In this document: piece after piece, positions 45,662 to 54,000 of the stretch
Layout of the letters: every line of letters starts with the position of its first letter
Numbering within the stretch: position 1 is the first letter of the stretch
NCBI RefSeq assembly: GCF_014851805.1
Contig: NZ_JACVAK010000001.1
Coordinates: forward strand, 1,736,001-1,800,000
Direction of reading: 5' to 3'
DNA length: 64,000 nucleotides
DNA from: Pseudoxanthomonas sp. PXM02
GTDB taxonomy: Bacteria > Pseudomonadota > Gammaproteobacteria > Xanthomonadales > Xanthomonadaceae
Notes under the pieces: model-generated
Databases searched by the model: none
What the model was told of the DNA's origin: nothing
The model's input: the letters and a program-made list of their open reading frames with translations, nothing else
Translations under genes and position numbers: made by a program

Positions 45662-46747
45662 TCAGCGGGCGTCGACCGCACGACGCCCCAACGCCGGATC
45701 GTCGGTGAAGAAGCCGCCGATCCCCAGCGCCAGATAGGCGCGGATCTCCGCAACGGATCCCGCCTCGCTGCGCGTGCGTGGGTCCTCGCCTTCGCGCAGC
45801 GCTTTCGGCAGGAAATGATTCTCGGGCCGGAACGTGTAAGGCCAGACCTGCAGGCCAGCAGCGCGCGCGTCCGCCATCAGTGGCGTGGCGTCGCCGAACG
45901 TGCCGTCTTCCGCCACGGGCATCAGCAGGCGCGTCCACGGACCGATGATGTCGGCGTAGCCCGCGATGTCCTTCAGCCCGGCCGGCTTCATCAGGTCGGC
46001 ATAACGGGTCGGCTTGCCTGCCGCCAGCGCATCACCGGGCTGCGCATCCGGCGACCCGAGCAGCTGCAGCAGGCGGATGTTCTTGTTGGGCGGTGCCAGA
46101 TGATCGCGCAGCGCGCGCAGGTTGGCCTGCTCGAACGACTGGATGACGACCGGCGCCTCGCGCGTGTAGGCGTGCGCAGCGAGCGTCTTGAGTAAACGTT
46201 CCTCCATCGGCAGGCCGATGCGCTGGAAGTGGCTGGGGTGCTTGATCTCCGGGATCAGACCGATGGTGCGGCCGGTGCGCACGGTCTGCTCCGATGCCAG
46301 TTCGATCACTTCGTCCAGCGTCGCGATTTCGTAGCGTCCGTCGTGCGACGTGTCACGCAGCTCGGGCAGCCGCTCGCGTGCGCGCAACGTTTTCAGTTCG
46401 GTGAGGGTGAAGTCTTCGGTGAACCAGCCCTCGAATGTCTCGCCATCGATCACCTGGCTGCGCTTGCGCGCGGCGAACTCCGGCCGCTGCGCGACATCGG
46501 TGGTGCCGCCGATCTCGTTCTCGTGACGCGCCACCAGCACGCCGTCGCGGGTGGCGACCAGATCCGGCTCGATGTAGTCGGCGCCGTCGGCGATCGCGCG
46601 CGCGTACGCAGCCAGCGTGTGCTCGGGCAGGTGCGCACTGGCGCCGCGATGGCCGATGACCAGCGGCGTGGTCGGCGCCTCGCCAGCCAAAGCGGACGGA
46701 ACGGCCATCACGGCGATGAAGAAGGACAACAGGCGGCAGCAGGGCAT
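45662..46747 (-). CDS. glpQ: Periplasmic glycerophosphodiester phosphodiesterase
   Basis: 361-residue GDPD-family enzyme that releases glycerol 3-phosphate from glycerophosphodiesters. A signal peptide ends SALA (about residue 22). The catalytic motifs IGHRGASAHLPEHT and YIEPDLVATRDGVLVARHE lead the mature domain, and LIPEIKHP and GFFTDDP follow. ATG 46747 has GAGGAT upstream. Convergent with fabB (6 nt apart). Confidence 0.95.
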   Translation of the reverse strand: MPCCRLLSFFIAVMAVPSALAGEAPTTPLVIGHRGASAHLPEHTLAAYARAIADGADYIEPDLVATRDGVLVARHENEIGGTTDVAQRPEFAARKRSQVIDGETFEGWFTEDFTLTELKTLRARERLPELRDTSHDGRYEIATLDEVIELASEQTVRTGRTIGLIPEIKHPSHFQRIGLPMEERLLKTLAAHAYTREAPVVIQSFEQANLRALRDHLAPPNKNIRLLQLLGSPDAQPGDALAAGKPTRYADLMKPAGLKDIAGYADIIGPWTRLLMPVAEDGTFGDATPLMADARAAGLQVWPYTFRPENHFLPKALREGEDPRTRSEAGSVAEIRAYLALGIGGFFTDDPALGRRAVDAR

Positions 46748-46803
46748 CGACGGATCCTCATGTGGGCCAGCATGCCATGGGCCGCGCACGCTCCGGAAAG
46801 CAC

Positions 46804-46827
46804 GAAGCCCGGCATCGACCGGGCTTC
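46804..46827. other. Hairpin in the glpQ/yjfI divergent region
   Basis: GAAGCCCGG and CCGGGCTTC form a perfect 9-bp stem with a 6-nt loop. There is no U-tract on either strand, so it is unlikely to be a simple terminator. It lies about 57 nt upstream of glpQ and may be in its leader. Confidence 0.35.
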
Positions 46828-46948
46828 GCCGCAACGCGGGAGGAGAGAGGGACCTCGTTGCTGGCGCCATTGTCCGCGCAGCGTGTTACACGCAGGCGAC
46901 AGCCGTCATCGACCCGTCACCCGACACCCGCCGGCGCCGCGCTGCCGC

Positions 46949-46977
46949 TTGACAACATTACATGTAAGCAATAAGTT
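46949..46977 (+). promoter_or_regulatory. Promoter of the PspA/flotillin operon with internal palindrome
   Basis: A consensus -35 TTGACA (46949-46954) and a weak -10 TAAGTT (46972-46977) are 17 nt apart. The spacer holds the perfect palindrome TTACATGTAA (46958-46967), a good place for a repressor. The start of transcription would fall at about 46984-46985, on the ATG itself, implying a leaderless mRNA. No sigma-54 type element is seen, unlike classical psp operons. Confidence 0.5.
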
Positions 46978-46984
46978 CGATTTC

Positions 46985-47626
46985 ATGACAGCCTCCCGCC
47001 CCGCGATCAAGGCCTCCACGTTGCACGTCCGCAACTACCGCGAGCGCATGCGCGAGCAGGGCCTGGTCAAGAAGGACGTCTGGATCCGGCCCGAGTACGC
47101 CGAAGAGCTGGCGTCCATCGAGAAGTCGATGCGCGAGGCGGCCCGCGAGTCCGGCATCCCCTACCTGCCGACGCAGTCCACCGAGGCCGGCTGGACGGTC
47201 GCCGCGATCCGGCACGCGCTGCAGCAGGCCAGCACCGTGCGCGACGGCCTGATCAGCCTGGAAACCATCGAGGGCGCCGAGCCCAGCCTGCACCTGGTGA
47301 TGCACGAGTACGGCGACCTGTCGGTCTTCCTGGCCGTGGGCGGCGAGCAGATCCTGGTCGAGGCCTACCTGTGGCCGGTGGAAGACGTGGCCGATGTGGC
47401 GGCCTTCAACGCCCACGTGCTCAGCACGCATGTATTGCTGCCCCTCTCGACCATCGGCATGCAGCGCATCGGCGGCGTGGCCGGCTACACCATGTTCGGC
47501 GCGCTCGATACGCACTCCAGCCTGGCCAACGTGATGTTCGAGATCGAGACGCTGGCCGAGAACGTCATCAACGCGACCGAAGCCTATCGACCGTTCCTGC
47601 GCACGGGCATCCGGAGGAAAGCCTGA
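46985..47626 (+). CDS. yjfI: YjfI/DUF2170 family protein
   Basis: 213-residue cytoplasmic protein. An N-terminal basic segment (STLHVRNYRERMREQGLVKKDVWIRPEY) resembles a small DNA-binding or adaptor region. A two-layer DUF2170 domain follows (LISLETIEGAEPSLHLVMHEYGDLSVFLAVGGEQILVEAYLWP). In E. coli yjfI likewise precedes the PspA-like yjfJ. No ribosome site precedes ATG 46985, in line with leaderless translation. The stop overlaps the next ATG (TGATG). Function unknown; proposed partner of PspA. Confidence 0.85.
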   Translation: MTASRPAIKASTLHVRNYRERMREQGLVKKDVWIRPEYAEELASIEKSMREAARESGIPYLPTQSTEAGWTVAAIRHALQQASTVRDGLISLETIEGAEPSLHLVMHEYGDLSVFLAVGGEQILVEAYLWPVEDVADVAAFNAHVLSTHVLLPLSTIGMQRIGGVAGYTMFGALDTHSSLANVMFEIETLAENVINATEAYRPFLRTGIRRKA

Positions 47627-48285
47627 TGCCCGACACGCTGAAGACCCTGTTCAAGCGGATCCAGGAAGGCATGGAAGGCCTGGCCGGCGCCGTGATGGGC
47701 GATCGCGCCGAACGCCTGCTGGATGAGGAGATCCGCAGCATCGACGACGCCCTGCACGGCGCGCGAGGCGAGCACGGAGCCGCGAAGGCACGCCGCATCG
47801 CCAATGAACAGCATCAGGCAGCGCTCGCGACCCGCATCGGCGAGATCGAGGCCAAAGTGGAAACCGCGTTGCGGCAGAACCGCGCCACGCAGGCTCGCAC
47901 GGCGGCGGATGATGTTGTCCGCCTGCAGGCCGAGCGTGCCCAGCGGATGGAGGAAGGCCACGACCTGGCCACGCAGGAGCGGCAGTTCGCGCACGTGGTC
48001 GAACAGCTAGAGGGACGTCTGCGCCGGCTCAAGCATCAGCTGGACATCCTGCGCGCTTCCAACAGCCTGCAGCGCGCACAGGCCACCGTCGCGCGTCGCC
48101 AGCCGGGCGACGCGCTGTACCCGGAACCCGCTTTCGCTTCCGCCGCACGGATGAAGCAACGCCGCACCTCAGCGCCGGAAAGCGGCACCACACAGCGCAC
48201 GAACAAGAAAGACACCGTCGATCCTGCACAGGCCGTGCTGGACCGCGCGCGCAAGCGCATCACGTCATCCGCGCGCAAGCGCTGA
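47626..48285 (+). CDS. PspA/IM30 family protein
   Basis: 219-residue, almost entirely alpha-helical protein. It starts TLKTLFKRIQEGMEGLAGAVMGDRAERLLDEEIR and continues with long heptad stretches (residues about 30-150), matching the YjfJ branch of PspA/IM30. Such proteins polymerise on damaged inner membranes and slow proton leakage. The basic tail after residue 160 (KQRRTSAP, KKDTVDPAQAVLDRARKR) is an extension. Coupled to yjfI by 1-nt overlap. Confidence 0.87.
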   Translation: MPDTLKTLFKRIQEGMEGLAGAVMGDRAERLLDEEIRSIDDALHGARGEHGAAKARRIANEQHQAALATRIGEIEAKVETALRQNRATQARTAADDVVRLQAERAQRMEEGHDLATQERQFAHVVEQLEGRLRRLKHQLDILRASNSLQRAQATVARRQPGDALYPEPAFASAARMKQRRTSAPESGTTQRTNKKDTVDPAQAVLDRARKRITSSARKR

Positions 48286-48301
48286 ACCAGGGGGAGCCAC
48301 G

Positions 48302-48937
48302 ATGATCGAGTTCCTGAATACCACCCTGACCTTCCCCACGCTGCTGTACAGCGTGCTGCTCGCGTTCTGCACGGTGTATTGGCTGCTGGCTGCGACCGGG
48401 ATCGTCGACTTCGACGCCGTCGACGGCTGGCTGGTCACCGACGGCGATGGCGCCGAACCCACCGCGATCGCCGGCATGCTCGCCAAGCTGGGCCTGTCCG
48501 GCGTGCCGCTGATGCTGGTGCTGACGGTGTTGGCCATCTTCGGCTGGCTGATCACTTACTTCGCACATCTGTGGCTGCTGCAGCACCTGCCCGACACCGT
48601 GCGCTGGATCACCGGCGCCGGCGTCCTGGTCGCCGCGCTGCTGCCCGGCATGCTGGTCACCTCGGTGCTGCTGCGCCCGCTGGCCAGCGTGATTGCTCGC
48701 CTGCGCCCGCCGGTCCTGCCATCGGTGCTGGGACGCGCCGGTGCGGTGATCTCGCCGCACGTGGACCACGCCGGCGGTCGTGCGCAGTTCGACGACGGTG
48801 GCGCCGGCTTGATTCTGCAGGTCCGCGCGTTGCCCGGCGAGCGCTTCGGCCGTGGCGACCGTGTCGTCCTGATCGAACACCTCGAATCCGAAAACACCTA
48901 TCGCGTCATTTCAGAAGCCGCCTTCCAGCAACAGTAA
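48302..48937 (+). CDS. yqiJ: YqiJ-like membrane protein with C-terminal OB fold
   Basis: 211-residue inner-membrane protein. Hydrophobic segments lie at about 10-32, 65-95 and 100-125. The C-terminal ~75 residues form a beta-rich domain of the NfeD/YqiJ type (RAGAVISPHVDHAGGRAQFDDGGAGLILQVRALPGERFGRGDRVVLIEH). These proteins pair with flotillins. It is directly upstream of one here, 30 nt away. Confidence 0.86.
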   Translation: MIEFLNTTLTFPTLLYSVLLAFCTVYWLLAATGIVDFDAVDGWLVTDGDGAEPTAIAGMLAKLGLSGVPLMLVLTVLAIFGWLITYFAHLWLLQHLPDTVRWITGAGVLVAALLPGMLVTSVLLRPLASVIARLRPPVLPSVLGRAGAVISPHVDHAGGRAQFDDGGAGLILQVRALPGERFGRGDRVVLIEHLESENTYRVISEAAFQQQ

Positions 48938-48967
48938 GCCAGCACGTCGCCTACAAGGAGTTCCGCC

Positions 48968-50941
48968 ATGGATATGTCCAACCTCATCCCCTTCCTCGTC
49001 ATCCTCGGCATCGTGCTGGTGATGGCGTTCGGGTTCATCGGCATCTTCAAGGCCTTCTACAAGAAGGTCGAACAGGGCACCGCCCTCATCGTCAACGACA
49101 TGAGTTCGCACCCGAAGGTGCACTTCACCGGCGCGCTGATCATCCCGGTGCTGTACAAGGCCGAGCTGATGAAGATCAGCCTGATCACCCTGCAAGTAGA
49201 CCGCCGCGGCAAGGAAGGCCTGGTCTGCAAGGACAACATGCGCGCCGACATCGCGGTGGCGTTCTACCTGCGTGTCAACGAGACGCCGGCCGACGTCCTG
49301 CGCGTGGCCAAGGCGATCGGCGCCGACCGCGCGTCCGACAAGCACGCCGTGGACGAACTGTTCAACGCCAAGTTCTCCGAGGCGCTGAAGACGGTGGGCA
49401 AGAAGTTCGACTTCACCGAGCTGTTCGACAAGCGCCAGGAATTCCGTGACGAGATCGTCGCCGTCATCGGCCAGGACCTCAACGGCTACGTGCTGGAAGA
49501 CGTCGCCATCGACTACCTGGAGCAGACGCCCAAGCACCTGCTCGACCCCAGCAACATCCTGGACGCCGAAGGCATCCGCAAGATCACCGAGCTGACCGCG
49601 CGCCAGAACGTGCAGACCAACGAACTCGAGCAGAACGAGAAGCTGGCGATCACCAAGAAGAACACCGAAGCCCGCGAAGCCCTGCTCGCGCTGGAACGCC
49701 AGCAGGCGGAGGCCGAGGCTCGCCAGCAGCGCGAGGTCGAGACCGTGCGCGCCCGCGAAGCCGCCGAGACCGCCAAGGTGATCGAGGAGCAGCGCCAGGT
49801 GTCCGAGCGTGCGCGCCTGGAGACCGAAGAGCAGATCAAGATCCGCGAGCAGGAGCAGCTGCGCCAAGTAGAAGTGGCCGAGCAGAACCGTCGCCGCGCC
49901 GTCGCCATCGAGCTGGAGCGCGTCGCGCGCGCCGAGCAGCTGGAGCGCGTCAACACCAACAAGGAAGTGCAGATGCAGGAAGTCGACCGCGACAAGGTGG
50001 TCGAGCAGGGCCGCATGGAAGTGGCCAACGTCGTGCGCGAGCGCACCCAGATCGAGCAGACCGTCGCCGTGGCCGAGGAGAAGATCAAGGAGACCCGCGA
50101 GGTCGCCGAGGCCGACCGCGCCAAGCAGGTGACCATCCTGGCCGCCGAAGCCGCCGCGCAGGAAACCCTGGTCAAGGACGTCAAGGCCGCTGAAGCCGCC
50201 GAGCAGGCCGCGCGCCACCGCGCGATCGAACTGACCGTGCTGGCCGACGCCGAGCTGCAGGCCGCCGGCAAGCAGGCCGAAGCCAAGCGCGTGATGGCCG
50301 ACGGCGTGCGCGCCGAAAGCGCTGCGCCCGGCCTGGCCGAAGCGCAGGTGCAGGAAGCCAATGCCGTGGCGATGGAGAAGACCGGCCTGGCCGAAGCGCG
50401 CGTGCTGGAAGCCAAGGCGGATGCCACCTACAAGCAGGGCAACGCCGACGCCCGCGTGCTGACCGAGCGCCTGAGTGCGGAAGCCGACGGCGCGCAGAAG
50501 CTGGGCCAGGCCAACGCCAGCGCCACCCAGGCGATGGGCGATGCCGAAGCCAGCAACATCGCCAAGAAGATGTCGGCCGAAGCCGAGGGCCTGACCTCGA
50601 AGTTCGACGCGATGGGCAAGATGAGCCCGGATGCGCGCAGCCACGAGGAGTTCCGCATGTTGCTGGAGACGCAGCTGCGCCAGCTGCTGGCGTCGATCGA
50701 CGCAGGCAAGGCGATCTCGCGCGAGAACGCCGAGGTGCTGGCCAGCGCGCTGAAGAACGCCAACATCGAGCTGATCGGCGGCGACGGTGGCGTGTTCAAC
50801 GCGCTGACCAAGGGCGTGTCGCTGGGCAAGGCGCTGGAAGGCATCGTCGGCGAAAGCCCGATCGCCGCGCAGCTGCTCGGTCGCCTGGCCGGCAACGGCC
50901 TGCCGCTTGCCGGGCGCCAGGCCGAAGCGACCGACGCCTGA
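48968..50941 (+). CDS. yqiK: Flotillin-like SPFH protein (YqiK)
   Basis: 657-residue membrane scaffold. One N-terminal span (LIPFLVILGIVLVMAFGFIGIF) is followed by an SPFH/band-7 domain (about 30-210). A very long Glu/Ala/Arg/Gln coiled coil runs from about 215 to 560, and a C-terminal domain after that. Flotillins organise membrane microdomains and oligomerise through the coiled coil. It is longer than E. coli YqiK (about 550). ATG 48968 has AAGGAG upstream; ATG 48974 is a near alternative. Confidence 0.93.
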   Translation: MDMSNLIPFLVILGIVLVMAFGFIGIFKAFYKKVEQGTALIVNDMSSHPKVHFTGALIIPVLYKAELMKISLITLQVDRRGKEGLVCKDNMRADIAVAFYLRVNETPADVLRVAKAIGADRASDKHAVDELFNAKFSEALKTVGKKFDFTELFDKRQEFRDEIVAVIGQDLNGYVLEDVAIDYLEQTPKHLLDPSNILDAEGIRKITELTARQNVQTNELEQNEKLAITKKNTEAREALLALERQQAEAEARQQREVETVRAREAAETAKVIEEQRQVSERARLETEEQIKIREQEQLRQVEVAEQNRRRAVAIELERVARAEQLERVNTNKEVQMQEVDRDKVVEQGRMEVANVVRERTQIEQTVAVAEEKIKETREVAEADRAKQVTILAAEAAAQETLVKDVKAAEAAEQAARHRAIELTVLADAELQAAGKQAEAKRVMADGVRAESAAPGLAEAQVQEANAVAMEKTGLAEARVLEAKADATYKQGNADARVLTERLSAEADGAQKLGQANASATQAMGDAEASNIAKKMSAEAEGLTSKFDAMGKMSPDARSHEEFRMLLETQLRQLLASIDAGKAISRENAEVLASALKNANIELIGGDGGVFNALTKGVSLGKALEGIVGESPIAAQLLGRLAGNGLPLAGRQAEATDA

Positions 50942-51028
50942 CGCAACACGCCTGAGCCGGGCCGGCGGCGAACGCCGTCGGCCCCGATTTCCGCATCGAC
51001 CGCCCAGGACGGGCGAGGATGAGGTCCG

Positions 51029-54000
51029 ATGTCCTATACGCCTAAGTCCGAAGTTCCCACCACCGACACGCAGGTCGACCAGGCCGTCGCCCAGGGCGGC
51101 GCCTACGACGTGCTGCGCCGTCGCCTCGACGAGCAAGGCGCACGGCTGCGCACCGTCGTGGAGGCAATCAACACGCGTCGCCTGCAGGAATTCGGCGACA
51201 GCCGGATGGAAGCCATCGGCCGGCTGCGCATCCGCACCGAGCACAACTCCGTCGGCCGCGACATCGTGCAGGTCGGCGACCTGCTGCTGTTCGGCTTCAA
51301 CGTCTACATGGGCCTGAAGGCGACCACGTCGGTCGCCGACGTGTTCGGCATCTATCGGCTGGTGGAGGCGGGCGAGGGCTACGACGTGGCCCCGGTCGAC
51401 ATCGCCGCGAGCTTCCTCGCCGATGGTGCGTTCCAGCGCGACTTCAGCGAGCTGTACAGCTACTACAAGGACGCACGCCTGCTGCAGCTGATCGTGCGCG
51501 ACGGCCGCCTGCTGATGGCCTTCCAGATCGGCCTGAAGTCCACCGACGTGCGCGTATTCCGCTGGACCCTGACGTCCGAGGGCGAGGTGAACTACCTCGA
51601 CGCACGTGGCGAGCGCGACATCGTGCTGCCGCCGCCCTTCGATTTCGAATGGACGCGCGCCACCAAGGACATGGAAGTCAGCGGCCGCCATCCGCACCTG
51701 AACATCCTCGACACGCTGTTCGTCGAGACCATCGGCGGCGACCTGACGCTGAAGGTGGAGAACAACACCGAGACAGGTGCCGGCGTGTACAGCGAGCCGG
51801 TCGAGGACCGCACGCAGTCGCTGGACGATGCGCAGATCGAGTTCGCACGCGTCGGTTCGCTGATCCTGCTGAAGGTGCTGCCGTACCGCGAGAGCGCCTG
51901 GCGCGGACTGGTCTACAACACCCAGACCGGCAAGGTCACGCGGCTGGACGCCATCGTGCAGGCCTGCATCCAGCTGCCCGAAGACCACGGCATCATCTTC
52001 CCCGGCGGTTACTACCTGCAGAACGGCGAGCACAAGGCGTTCGATGCCGCCGTGCAAGACATGCAGTACAAGCGCACGATCCGCTCGCCCAACGGCGAGG
52101 ACGTGATGTACGTGTTCTACGAGCGCGAGACCGGCCAGGCCGCGCTGCTGGTCTACAACCTGGTGCAGCGCCGCCTGCAGCCGCCTGTGCTCGCGCACGG
52201 CTACGCGCGCCTGCACGACGGCCGCATGGTGCTGTTCCGCGCCGAGAACGACGACCCCACCCGCGTGCATTCGATGCAGGTGTGGCAGACGCCTTTCAGT
52301 TCGGACGAATTCGCGGCCACACGACCCGCCGGTACGTCGTTCATGGCCCGACTCGGCAATGCCGAGCTGGTGCGTGCGGTCTCCAACCTGTTCGACCTCG
52401 CCCGCGAGATTGAACGTCCCGACGTGTCCGCGCAGCGCTACCAGCTGCTGACGCATTGCACCCGCCGCCTGTTCGACCTGCACCACTGGATCGACGACAC
52501 GCAGTGCGATGGACTGGCCACGCTGCTGCACGAGATCGCGGGTACCGGCGAATCGGTGCTGGACGAATACGAGAAGGTGCAGGAGATCCGGCGCCAGTCC
52601 GAGACCTCGATGGCGCAGGCGCAACGCGACCATCGTGCCCTGCTCGGCCGCCTGCAGCCGGAGGGCTGGAACGGCATCGCCGAGTTCGTCGAAGCCCTCG
52701 GTGCCGTCTCGCGTCTGCGCGGCCACCTGCTGACGCTGCGCGACTACCGCTATATCGACACCGCCGCCATCGATGCGATGACGGCCGCGCTGCAGGAGGC
52801 GCACGAGCGCGTCGGCACCGCGACCGGCCAGTTCCTCGCCGGCGAGAAGGCGCTGGCGCCCTTCCAGCAGCGCCTCGTCGAACTCGACGCCCGCGCACAG
52901 AAAGCGGCGAGCGCCCGCGAACTGGCGGAAGCCATCGAGGCCATGCAGGGCATGGCCGGCGAGCTGGACATGCTGTCCGAGCTGATGGCAACGCTGCGGG
53001 TCGACGACGCCACCCAGCGCACCCGCGTGGTCGATGCGTTGTCGGCCATCTACGCGAAACTCAACCAGACCCGTGCCCGCGCGACCCAGCGTCGCCGCGA
53101 ACTCGGGTCGGCCGAGGCCGTGGCGCAGTTCGGCGCGCAGTTCACCCTGTTCGGCCAGGCGGTCAGCAACGCGCTGGCGATGGCGACCACGCCCGAGCGT
53201 GCGGACGAACAACTCTCGCGCCTGATGGTGCAGCTGGAGGAACTGGAGAGCCAGTTCGGCGAGCACGAACAGTTCCTCGGCGACATCCTGTCCAAGCGCG
53301 AGGAGATGCTGGAGGCGTTCGAGGCGCACAAGCAGGCACTGCTGGACGAACGCCAGCGCAAGGCGCAGTCGGTGCAGGAAGCGGCCAACCGCATCCTGGA
53401 AGGCCTCGGCCGTCGCACCGAACGCTTCACCTCACCGGACGAACTCAATGCCTTCTTCGCCGGCGACGCACTGATCCTGAAGCTGCGCGAGCTGGCCGGT
53501 CGCCTGCGCGAGCTGAAGGACTCGGTGAAGGCGGACGACATCGAGGCGCGCATCAAGGGCGCACGCGACCAGGCCGTGCGCGGCCTGCGCGACCGCAGCG
53601 ACCTGTTCGAGGACGCCGGCAACGTCATCCGGCTGGGGCCGCGCCACCGCTTCAGCGTCAATACGCAACCGCTGGACCTGACACTGATTCCGCGCGGCGA
53701 CACGCTCGCCGTGCACCTGACCGGCACCGACTACCTGGAGCCGCTGCAGGAGCCTGCGCTGGACGCGTTGCGCGCGTACTGGGACGTTACCCTCGAGTCC
53801 GAGTCACCCACGCTGTACCGCGGCGAGTACCTCGCCTGCCGCCTGCTGCAGGACGCATTGGCCGGTGAGGGCGGACTGAGTGCGGAGCAACTGGATCATG
53901 CGCTGGCCGATCCGGAAGCCCTGGACAGGATCGTCCGCGACTACGCCGCACCGCGGTATCGCGAGGGCTACGAGAAGGGCATCCACGACCACGACGCAGC

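Noticed and set aside
48911-53329. 1472-codon open frame antisense to flotillin and the AAA+ gene
   Set aside because: Same artefact: no domain, no ribosome site, and both sense genes have clear motifs throughout.
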